Positions 1 to 6,455 of a DNA stretch of 64,000 nucleotides are shown piece by piece. The position numbers were made by a program, and so were the translations under genes. Numbering within the stretch: position 1 is the first letter of the stretch; the number at the start of each line of letters is the position of its first letter. Source of the DNA: Oscillatoria sp. SIO1A7 (GTDB lineage Bacteria; Cyanobacteriota; Cyanobacteriia; Cyanobacteriales; Laspinemataceae); contig JAAHFN010000004.1 of assembly GCA_010672965.1 (NCBI GenBank), forward strand, positions 124,001 to 188,000. The letters are read 5' to 3'. The notes beneath the pieces are model-generated. The model was given only the letters and a program-made list of their open reading frames with translations. It made no database searches and was not told where the DNA came from.

Positions 1-2091
1 GAAGATCTCGCCCAGATTAAAATGGGCTTCGGCTCGCTTCGGTTCCAGACTAATGACTTGCTGGTAGTGAGAGACTGCCCCGGGCAAGCGCCCCTCTTGC
101 TTGTAAATGTTGGCTAAGTTCAAATGAGCCGGTGCGTAGTTGGGCTGAATCTGCAAAGCTCGGTTAAATCCTTCCTTGGCTCGCTCTAATTCTCCTTGCA
201 GTTGCCAGACCGTCGCGAGATTGGCGCGGGCTTCGGCAAAATTGGGATTATAGCTAATCGCCGTTTCATAGCATTGGCTGGCTTCCTCTAGATTCTCCCG
301 CTCTTGTAGTAGCGTGCCCAAATTGTTGTAAGCGCCCCAAAAGTCGGGCTGGAGCCGGATGGCTTCCCGCAAGCAGGATTCTACTGCCTCTAAGTTACCC
401 TGCTGCTTGAGGGATTTGCTCAGGTAAAAATGCAGTTGTGCCGCCTTGGGATTGAGTTTAATCGCTTGGCGCAAAGGCACGATCGCTTCCTCATGGCGTC
501 CTAGCATTTGCAGGCATTTGCCCAAGTTGGTGAGGGCGATAATATTGTTGGCTTCTAGGGATAATACCCGTCGGTAGAGCGCGATCGCTTCCTGGAATTT
601 TTGCTGCTGGTGACAATTAACCGCACGGTTTAATATCTGCCGAGCAGCATTGCCATTAGTTGCGCCCTGAAATAGGCTATTGGTAGATTGCCCGGGTAAT
701 TTTTTAACGCTAGATTGCCGGCTAGTTTTAAAAATCCCCTCAGAATTGCTAGCTAGCTCGACGAGCTGCGGAGTAGCGCTAAAAATATAAGGATAGCGCA
801 GCATCAAATTAAATTTGAGAATATCGCCTATTTCTTTTTCCTTCCGAATTATCGGTTCGGGAGGAGAAACTGCTAGTCCTTCTGCGGAGAGGAGCGACGG
901 GTCTTTCTTGGGCGATCTAATCGACAGGTCTGCGCAGGATTGGGGAGCTTGTATTATATCCTTTCCCTTATTAGTCGTAGAGTTAGAAAGAGAGGCACCA
1001 GCCGAAGTAGGAGCAGAAACAGAAATAGGCGCGATCGCATCTAGGGTAATCAACTGCTCGATTTCCGGAGTTTTAAATCCCAAAGCCATCGGACGCCGCA
1101 CTCCGGGCAAAACGCCTACGTCATAGAGTTCGGTAATAGCTCCTTCTATCCGCAGCCAATGCACCGTTGCTCCGGTATTCAAGTCAATAACTAGCAAGCC
1201 GCAGCGAGGTTCGGCATCTTTGGCTGCCAATTTTTCCTCTAGCGCCAACCCGGAAAAGCTTCTATCTCCTCCTCTGGGTTTAGAAAGGCCGATAATCGCA
1301 TAGTTTTCCCAAAAGGCCAGACCCCGGGCATACCCCGGACAAAAAGCAACGGGCTGGAACGATTTTGGATTTTGGATTTTGGATTTTGGATTGGCTAGCT
1401 CGATATAGCCAAATTCGCCTTTGCCGGAGTTTAGCAGCCAGAGCTTGTTTCGATAGACTCGCGGCGAATGGGGCATGCTCAAGCCGTCGAGAATTATTTC
1501 GTTGGCTAATACGTCAATGACAACGCCGCCATTTTCTCTGCGATCGCGCCAACCATCTACAATATCCGAGCGACTGCAAGCAGTGACATAGCGCGGTTGG
1601 CCGTCTGCCATTGCCAAGCCATTGAGGTGGCAGCGGTCTTCGTTGATAATTTTGGAAATAAACGGCGGTTTCCAGATTGGCTGGCAACTGTTGCGATCGC
1701 TCGTTGTTGCCAGACAATTCAAAAGGCTGCTAATAAAAATCGGCTGTCCCGACTTGTCAATCCCCACATCGTGAACGTCCAAGTCCCCGGTAGTGTAGCC
1801 AATTCGGGGAATGTAGAGTTTGTCGTAACCTTGATGGATCTGCCCTGGAGAGAGAACGTTATCCAGTTGCCACAGTTGATATTTGGAACTGAGATAAAGA
1901 CGTTCCGAGGTGCAATGCAAACCCATCGCTCGGTTAAATTGCCGCTGAAAAGCAGAAATTTTTCCGCTTTCGGGATTGACGCCAATCAAGCAGAGCCAAT
2001 GAGTTTGGTAGGTGGTAAAAGCGAGACTTATCTGCTGCTGTTCCAGCCAAGGGATAAACTCGCGATCGCTAATTATTGTGGGTTGGGGCAT
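1..2091 (-). CDS. TIGR03032/DUF4915-family protein with C-terminal TPRs (3' end outside window)
   Basis: Reading the minus strand from an ATG inside a GGGCATT repeat gives one open frame of 697 codons that reaches the window edge. The first ~340 residues match the TIGR03032 (DUF4915) family as I know it: an early segment with HWLCLIG, a central HDVGID segment, HLNGLAMADGQPRYVTA, and GLSMPHSPRVY followed by LWLLNSGKGEFG. The family is thought to form a beta-propeller-like fold and its function is not established. A low-complexity linker (about residues 375-470) leads into at least six tetratricopeptide repeats, such as AIALYRRVLSLEANN and AIRLQPDFWGAYNNLG. Cyanobacteria often fuse these two parts. 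The start is uncertain because the heptamer array supplies another in-frame ATG 21 bases upstream. The protein is probably cytoplasmic, since no signal peptide is seen. Confidence 0.8.
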   Translation of the reverse strand, partial: MPQPTIISDREFIPWLEQQQISLAFTTYQTHWLCLIGVNPESGKISAFQRQFNRAMGLHCTSERLYLSSKYQLWQLDNVLSPGQIHQGYDKLYIPRIGYTTGDLDVHDVGIDKSGQPIFISSLLNCLATTSDRNSCQPIWKPPFISKIINEDRCHLNGLAMADGQPRYVTACSRSDIVDGWRDRRENGGVVIDVLANEIILDGLSMPHSPRVYRNKLWLLNSGKGEFGYIELANPKSKIQNPKSFQPVAFCPGYARGLAFWENYAIIGLSKPRGGDRSFSGLALEEKLAAKDAEPRCGLLVIDLNTGATVHWLRIEGAITELYDVGVLPGVRRPMALGFKTPEIEQLITLDAIAPISVSAPTSAGASLSNSTTNKGKDIIQAPQSCADLSIRSPKKDPSLLSAEGLAVSPPEPIIRKEKEIGDILKFNLMLRYPYIFSATPQLVELASNSEGIFKTSRQSSVKKLPGQSTNSLFQGATNGNAARQILNRAVNCHQQQKFQEAIALYRRVLSLEANNIIALTNLGKCLQMLGRHEEAIVPLRQAIKLNPKAAQLHFYLSKSLKQQGNLEAVESCLREAIRLQPDFWGAYNNLGTLLQERENLEEASQCYETAISYNPNFAEARANLATVWQLQGELERAKEGFNRALQIQPNYAPAHLNLANIYKQEGRLPGAVSHYQQVISLEPKRAEAHFNLGEIF

Positions 2092-2130
2092 TGGGCATTG
2101 GGCATTGGGCATTGGGCATTGGGCATTGGG
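2086..2130. repeat. GGGCATT heptamer tandem repeat
   Basis: About six copies of the 7-bp unit GGGCATT lie across the start codon of the DUF4915/TPR gene. The same unit recurs before other genes here (2872-2900, 51955-51985, 55081-55107, 58745-58775). On the minus strand each unit reads ATGCCCA and so offers ATG codons in every frame. Confidence 0.9.
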
Positions 2131-2225
2131 CACTCCCCTTCCCCATCCCCTCCTGGGAGGGGCTAGGGGTGAGGGGTTGGGGGTGGGTGGCCCACAAGCA
2201 TTGGGCACTCCTCTCCTGGGAGGGG

Positions 2226-2573
2226 TTATGGCGTTGACAGCAGCGGTTCTATTGCCTCTAAAAATTCAGGAACGCTTTCTTGTGCCGTCTCCCAAATTAT
2301 TTCTAGATCTATATCGTCATATTCATGGACAATTCTATTTCGCATTCCTACAATCGCAGCCCACGGAACTCCTGAGTGTTGGTTACAGAAATCCTCTGAG
2401 AGTCGATTGACTGCTTCTCCCAGAACTGTAATTTGATACAAGACGGCAGACTGGGTTTTGATATCTTCCAACCAAGCCGTTTGCTCCATGCCAGATATAA
2501 ATTCCTGAACCAGCTTTGCGGCTCTGGCGGCATCCAACAGCGAAGTTTCATTCCGCGATTTATTCTGCGACAT
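2226..2573 (-). CDS. hepT: HepT-like toxin (DUF86 / HEPN ribonuclease)
   Basis: A 115-residue all-helical protein of the HepT/DUF86 family. The C-terminal third carries RNRIVHEY, an exact R-x4-H-x-Y motif, which is the HEPN ribonuclease signature; it is followed by the DDIDLEIIWE region typical of the family. HepT toxins degrade RNA, or tRNA ends, and are neutralised by the MntA nucleotidyltransferase, which AMPylates a tyrosine in or near this motif. The start lies 14 bp inside the 3' end of the upstream mntA-like gene, as expected for a translationally coupled toxin-antitoxin operon. The key residues are intact, so the protein should be active. Length is normal for the family (about 110-140 aa). 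Confidence 0.88.
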   Translation of the reverse strand: MSQNKSRNETSLLDAARAAKLVQEFISGMEQTAWLEDIKTQSAVLYQITVLGEAVNRLSEDFCNQHSGVPWAAIVGMRNRIVHEYDDIDLEIIWETAQESVPEFLEAIEPLLSTP

Positions 2574-2871
2574 AAAATACCCGTGCAGTTTCCAAAATTT
2601 CTTGGCGGCGAATCCAATTATGACTGCGCTGGATGCCGCGTTTGCTAATTAGATCGACTTTTCGCCCGACAATTGCGGCTAATTCTCGCTCCATTTCGAC
2701 TAAATCCAGCAAAGTCGTCCGGGCGGATGGTTGAAATGAGACAAGTACGTCAATATCGCTATCGGGACGAAAGTCATCCCGCAGCACGGAGCCAAATAAG
2801 GCAAATTCGCTAATCTGCCACCGGGAGCAGAATTTCACAATTTTATCTCTGGGCAGTTGGACATTAAGCAT
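2560..2871 (-). CDS. mntA: MntA-like nucleotidyltransferase antitoxin
   Basis: A 103-residue minimal nucleotidyltransferase. Residues about 22-36 read GSVLRDDFRPDSDID, an exact GSx10DxD catalytic motif, followed by VLVSF, the third-strand pattern of the pol-beta superfamily. The C-terminal helix region (IVGRKVDLISKRG) is typical of MntA partners of HepT. It is the antitoxin: it uses ATP to AMPylate HepT. The longer open frame to 3159 is translated tandem repeat, so I chose the ATG giving MLNVQLPRDKIVKFC. This start lies at the edge of a GGGCATT array, and the true start could be a few codons inside. It overlaps hepT by 14 bp. Confidence 0.87.
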   Translation of the reverse strand: MLNVQLPRDKIVKFCSRWQISEFALFGSVLRDDFRPDSDIDVLVSFQPSARTTLLDLVEMERELAAIVGRKVDLISKRGIQRSHNWIRRQEILETARVFYVAE

Positions 2872-3180
<309 letters not shown>

Positions 3181-3229
3181 ATACTATTTATTGCTACCGT
3201 ACTGGAACCAGTCTTGTGCGGGTCCTTTA

Positions 3230-3385
3230 ATGATGCTCGACCATGCCAGGATGCAGCAAGAATTGATGGGGATTGTGGGGCGAAAAGTCGATTTGGTCAG
3301 CAAACGCGCGATCGAATGGAGTCACAATTGGACTCGCCGCCAGGAAATCTTAGAAACTGCAAGAGTTATTTATGCCCAAGAATAG
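3230..3385 (+). pseudogene. Truncated mntA-like antitoxin fragment
   Basis: The frame reads LDHARMQQELMGIVGRKVDL and continues as a close relative of the C-terminal half of the intact MntA at 2560-2871 (the shared block IVGRKVDL.SKR ... RRQEILETARV.Y). The N-terminal half with the GSx10DxD catalytic motif is absent, so it cannot be a working nucleotidyltransferase. It points in the opposite direction to the intact copy. It overlaps the decayed hepT copy by 12 bp, keeping the ancestral antitoxin-toxin overlap. Confidence 0.75.
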
Positions 3386-3785
3386 AGGTGTCGCTTCGCT
3401 ATTAGATATCGCAAGAGCGGCTCGAAAGGTTCTGACTTTCAAGCAGGGATTCATAGGACTTACGCAACGGCACTACGGGGAGGGGCAACCACGGGGGGAT
3501 TGCCCCTACAAATACTAAATATGGACAGTTTGCGTAAGTCCCGATTCAATAAAGCCGCTTTTCTCGAAGATGACAAAACCCAATCGGCAATTGTTTACCA
3601 GCTACTGATAATCGGCGAAGCAGTCAAGCGGCTTTCTCAAGAGTTACGGAGCCAAAACCCAGAGATTCCTTGGTCTGCGATCGCTCTTTTTGCGGGATAA
3701 CTTAATCCACGATTATGACGACATAGATTTGGATTGTGCACAAACCGATATACCTAATTTACTGGCTTTGCTCGAACCTTTATGA
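3374..3785 (+). pseudogene. Decayed hepT copy split by a miniature element
   Basis: The frame begins MPKNRGVASLLDIARAARKV, aligns with the intact HepT, and is broken after codon GGA-TTC by an 88-bp element with flanking direct repeats. After it, the frame resumes with NKAAFLEDDKTQSAIVYQ. Removing the element plus one 7-bp duplication restores a continuous HepT reading frame with no gap against the intact paralogue. A second lesion, a one-base shift in the CTTTTT run near 3692-3697, separates WSAIA from LRDNLIHDYDDIDLD. The R-x4-H-x-Y motif (RDNLIHDY) is still legible in the shifted frame. The TGA at 3783-3785 closes the ancestral frame. Confidence 0.85.
3455..3542. mobile_element. Family-1 miniature inverted-repeat element inside decayed hepT
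   Basis: The ends are AGGACTTACGCAA and TTGCGTAAGTCCc, forming a 12-bp terminal inverted repeat. The flanks are GATTCAT (3448-3454) and GATTCAA (3543-3549), a 7-bp target duplication with one mismatch. The core is a GC-rich palindromic stretch (GGGGCAACC...GGATTGCCCC). It has no coding capacity, so it must depend on a transposase elsewhere. Confidence 0.85.
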
Positions 3786-3836
3786 CCAAATCAATAGCGG
3801 CAAGGCTGCGAATTTTTTCATCCCGCAAGAGCAAGC

Positions 3837-3870
3837 AAAAAAAACCCCACCCGCTGCCCGCGACAGGGTG
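3837..3870 (-). terminator. Rho-independent terminator of candidate ncRNA
   Basis: On the minus strand a stem CACCCTG...CAGcGGGTG is followed directly by GG and eight T residues. It terminates transcription coming from the promoter at 4110-4138. Confidence 0.7.
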
Positions 3871-4103
3871 CAAGATCGGCGGGGGTATTGGGGTGGGATA
3901 TCTTCCCGGCGGGCGCTATTGGAGGCGTGCCAATGGACGACTTGCCTGAGAGTCCAAGGCTTACGCCGCCGCAGCCCGGTTTTTTAAGGGAGAAATCTTT
4001 TGATTTAAAATACCCTCCTTTCTAAAGTTTTACTCTTTTCCAGTGATAAAGGGTCGCGGCTAGCCGTGGCCCTAATTTATGCACCCCTCAGCTAGGGAGC
4101 TAT
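3837..4103 (-). ncRNA. Candidate structured small RNA, about 267 nt, family unknown
   Basis: A consensus sigma-70-type promoter (TTGACA, 17-bp spacer, TAATAT) and a T8 terminator bracket about 267 nt with no credible open frame on this strand. The predicted transcript holds several hairpins visible by eye: ATGCA.CTCCC/GGGG.TGCAT near its 5' end, a GGG.CGGCTAGCCG.CCC stem, AAATC/GATTT inside AAGGAG/CTCCCTT, GCCT/AGGC, ATTGG/CCAAT and GGGA/TCCC. I compared it from memory with tmRNA, RNase P, 6S, SRP, Yfr1/Yfr2 and type V-K tracrRNA hallmarks and found no match. It lies next to a decayed toxin-antitoxin locus but does not overlap it. Existence is inferred; function is unknown. Confidence 0.6.
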
Positions 4104-4109
4104 GCATCT

Positions 4110-4138
4110 ATATTAGCATCGTTTTGCTCGAATGTCAA
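4110..4138 (-). promoter_or_regulatory. Sigma-70-type promoter for the candidate ncRNA
   Basis: On the minus strand TTGACA (4133-4138) is separated by exactly 17 bp from TAATAT (4110-4115). This is among the best consensus promoters in the window. The expected start is about 4103. Confidence 0.7.
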
Positions 4139-4379
4139 CATTAAATGGAAAAAATTTTTTTTGCCTTCTGCGCCCCTCGCAGTTTCTGTATTGTCATATA
4201 CTCTAATGTTACAGCCTTGGTTGCGATTACTGGATCCCTTGCTAACAGATTTGCTGGCACTACAAATATTAACTTAGTGTATAACATTACTGCAACTGCT
4301 AGGCAACATAATTTTAATTTGTTAAAACAATACCTTCGCTAAAAAAAGGTCAAACCGATTTTTTCTTAGTTTATACCTA

Positions 4380-4850
4380 GTCCTAAAATGTAGGGCAAAT
4401 GGTGAAATCGCCCCTACCAGATATAGGGGTAATGCGTAAGTCCTGAAATAATCTCAAATCCGGTTAAAGAGTCACAGTTTGTAGGGGCGGTGCCCCGGGG
4501 TGGGCACGGGGGCACCTAAATGAGCGCAATCGGTGGGGTGCATGAGTTTCCGGGGCGAAGCATTCCAATACAATATTTTTATATAATAGCAAAAGCTGTC
4601 TAGGGAATGCTGTCGCCCCTACGCCCAGGGTGGATACTCGACACCGGGTGCTGAATGCTAAATCTAAAAAACATACCCTTGAAAGCACGGGGAACCCCTA
4701 CGGGATTTGATATACAACAAACGAAACTTAGGGGGGCGTAGGGGCGACAGCATCCCCAAGACAGTCTCGGCTCCCCGAACGACAACCCCCGTCCTGGGAT
4801 GCTTCGCCCAAGACTTCCTCACATCAATTTGAGAAATGCTATAGAGACCG
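4380..4850. repeat. Composite of miniature-element fragments, no gene
   Basis: Contains a family-1 right end (TGCGTAAGTCCTG, near 4429), a family-2 left end (CAAATCCGGTTAA, near 4454), a GGGGCGGTGCCCCGGG...GGGGGCACC palindrome, and two copies of the GTAGGGGCGACAGCAT / ATGCTTCGCCC core seen in family-3 elements. Short open frames here are made of these repeats. I see no supported gene. Confidence 0.7.
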
Positions 4851-4859
4851 AACAAAAAT

Positions 4860-5339
4860 ATGGGTAGAGTTACAACGACGATAATAGTAACCGATCGTAT
4901 CGATGAGATTCTGGCAGAGCGAGGGTTTATACCGAGGGATGAGATTCGCTCTGTGACTCTCGATAATGTTTTGGTAGATACGGGAGCTAGTCAGCTCTGC
5001 TTGCCTGAAGAGGCGATCGCTGTAGGGGCAATCCCTCCGCGATTGCCCCGATTGGTTTGGGGCGGGCACGGGGGCACCGCCCCTACTATGACTGTTTAAC
5101 CGGATTTGATATAAATATAAGAACGGCAATTGCGTTGTAAAAAATCTCGCGTCTTCGAGAATGCTCGTCTTTCTGTAGCTGGACGATAGGGAAGATACGA
5201 TTGCTGGGAATTACCCGCTGGCGAAGAGCCTCTGCTCGGTTTAATTCCACTGGAGGCTTTAGGTTTAGAGCCCGATTTGGAGAACCACCGTTTAAGACTG
5301 CTACCAAATCGAGGTCAGCAAAATTATCTCAGGATATAG
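4860..5339 (+). pseudogene. Retropepsin-like (clan AA) aspartic protease pseudogene
   Basis: The frame starts MGRVTTTIIVTDRIDEILAE and reaches VLVDTGASQLCLPEEAIA, which contains the D-T-G-A catalytic motif of clan AA aspartic proteases. From about 5020 the frame enters repeat DNA (GTAGGGGCAATCC...CGCCCCTAC and a family-2 right end GTTTAACCGGATTTGATAT) and stops. Past the insert, the downstream half is still readable in pieces: SRVFENARLSVAGR, an in-frame stop, then GRYDCWELPAGEEPLLGLIP and LEALGLEPDLENHRLRLLPN, ending at TAG. This is the usual C-terminal half of the small cyanobacterial clan AA family. It lacks a continuous frame and is inactive as a full-length protease. Confidence 0.8.
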
Positions 5340-5400
5340 GTGTGGGGGGTGTAGGGTGTGGGGTGTGGCGGTAGGGTGTAGGGTGTAGGGTGGGTTGAGG
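5340..5400. repeat. GTGTAGG/GTGTGGG heptamer array
   Basis: About eight imperfect heptamers lie between the retropepsin pseudogene and the Panacea antitoxin gene. Similar arrays recur at 21984-22020, 22075-22100, 30270-30306, 37225-37255, 37425-37455 and 55050-55077. Confidence 0.85.
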
Positions 5401-5428
5401 CGATCTTGGTTATTGGAGGTATTAGTTA

Positions 5429-5956
5429 ATGGCTGAAACAACTGCAAATGCTGTAGCAGATTACATCATTTGCTTTTATCACCAACACGGCGATTTAATA
5501 GCCAACTTAAAACTGCAAAAGCTAGTTTACTATGCTCAAGCATGGTATCTGGGTCTCTACAACAAACCTTTGTTTGACGAAGAGTTTCAAGCTTGGGTAA
5601 GCGGCCCGGTGCAACCAGAACTGTACGAGCGGTTTAAAAAATATCAATGGAATCCCATTAGCGAACATAAGCACGTTGTCTTGCCAGAGCATATAGAAGA
5701 ACATCTCCAAGAAATTATCCAGGTTTATGGCAAGTACGAAGCGTATTATCTTGAAAGGATGACCCAAGCGGAAGAACCGTGGATTAAGGCTCGCGCTGGA
5801 ATCCCATTAGACCAATCTTCAAATGCAGCGATCTCCCAAGGAGATATGCAACGTTTCTACCAACCTACAAGCGATGGCGAAGAAAAGGAAGCAAATTCAG
5901 CCGAAAGTAACTCCCAAACAGAGGGGAAGGATTCCCGAAAGGCAGCGGTTCGATGA
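5429..5956 (+). CDS. Panacea-domain (DUF4065) antitoxin
   Basis: A 175-residue protein whose first ~130 residues match the Panacea/DUF4065 (SocA-like) domain: AVADYIICFYHQHGDLIANL, KLQKLVYYAQAWYLGL, FQAWVSGPVQPELYERFK, and a later TQAEEPWIKARAG helix. The tail (about residues 140-175) is polar, Glu/Ser/Lys-rich and probably disordered, the type of tail that often contacts the toxin or is cleaved. Panacea domains are promiscuous antitoxin modules that neutralise unrelated toxins encoded beside them. The next gene starts 83 bp inside this one in another frame, which supports a toxin-antitoxin pair. The ATG follows GGAGGTATTAGTTA, so GGAGG is a strong ribosome binding site. Confidence 0.85.
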   Translation: MAETTANAVADYIICFYHQHGDLIANLKLQKLVYYAQAWYLGLYNKPLFDEEFQAWVSGPVQPELYERFKKYQWNPISEHKHVVLPEHIEEHLQEIIQVYGKYEAYYLERMTQAEEPWIKARAGIPLDQSSNAAISQGDMQRFYQPTSDGEEKEANSAESNSQTEGKDSRKAAVR

Positions 5957-6308
5957 CGAAATCATTTTCTCGTTTAAATATTTGGATTTGTACGGCAATC
6001 CCAAGTTTAGTATAGATGGATGTGGTGAAAGTTATCTTGCCAAGCTGCTATTGCGATTAAAAGATCTGTCAAGGATTACATACAATGAGTTTGTTTCCAA
6101 TCAATCTCCTAGCTTGCGATCGCATAAAATATATTGGCCACAAACCACGGAACCGAATGGATTTACCTGTCTCAATGCCGAACTCAGAGAGCAACAAGCA
6201 TTTCAATTTGAGATATCGGCTAACCAGTATGGAAGAATTCACGGATTTTTTATTAACAACATTTTCTACGTTGTTTGGCTAGATCCCAATCATAACTTGT
6301 ATTCGTAA
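5874..6308 (+). CDS. Putative toxin partner of the Panacea antitoxin
   Basis: A 144-residue basic protein starting MAKKRKQIQPKVTPKQRG. The C-terminal half ends with a strand-rich segment (NANQYGRIHGFF-like, then IFYVVWLDPNHNLYS) resembling the last strands of RelE-superfamily mRNA interferases. That similarity is by eye and weak. A longer frame back to 5823 exists, but this ATG removes only translated antitoxin sequence and leaves the basic N-terminus. The gene overlaps the Panacea gene by 83 bp, so the two must be co-transcribed. I infer a toxin role from position and Panacea biology, not from a clear catalytic motif. Confidence 0.65.
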   Translation: MAKKRKQIQPKVTPKQRGRIPERQRFDDEIIFSFKYLDLYGNPKFSIDGCGESYLAKLLLRLKDLSRITYNEFVSNQSPSLRSHKIYWPQTTEPNGFTCLNAELREQQAFQFEISANQYGRIHGFFINNIFYVVWLDPNHNLYS

Positions 6309-6317
6309 TATAGCTAA

Positions 6318-6455
6318 AAGCGGTCAGCGGTCAGCAGTCAGCTAAAGTTCTGCCATACGCAATAGAGATTTGGAACTGTCCTAATTTTAGTGCGTAGTGC
6401 TAGCAATAAGCAATCAGCTGACCGCTTATTGCTGACCGCTGACCGCTGACCGCTT
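6318..6455. repeat. GGTCAGC heptamers and GTCCTAA/GCGTAGTGCTA repeat
   Basis: Heptamer runs flank a short repeat (GTCCTAATTTTAGTGCGTAGTGCTA) related to family 4. They lie tail-to-tail between the toxin gene and the giant RTX gene. No terminator with a U-tract is evident. Confidence 0.7.

Noticed and set aside
3837-4103. tmRNA, RNase P, 6S, SRP RNA or Cas12k tracrRNA
   Set aside because: None of the conserved sequence blocks of those RNAs that I know is present; kept only as an unidentified ncRNA.
4145-4342. 65-codon open frame
   Set aside because: No ribosome binding site, no family resemblance, and AT-rich codon use unlike the neighbours.
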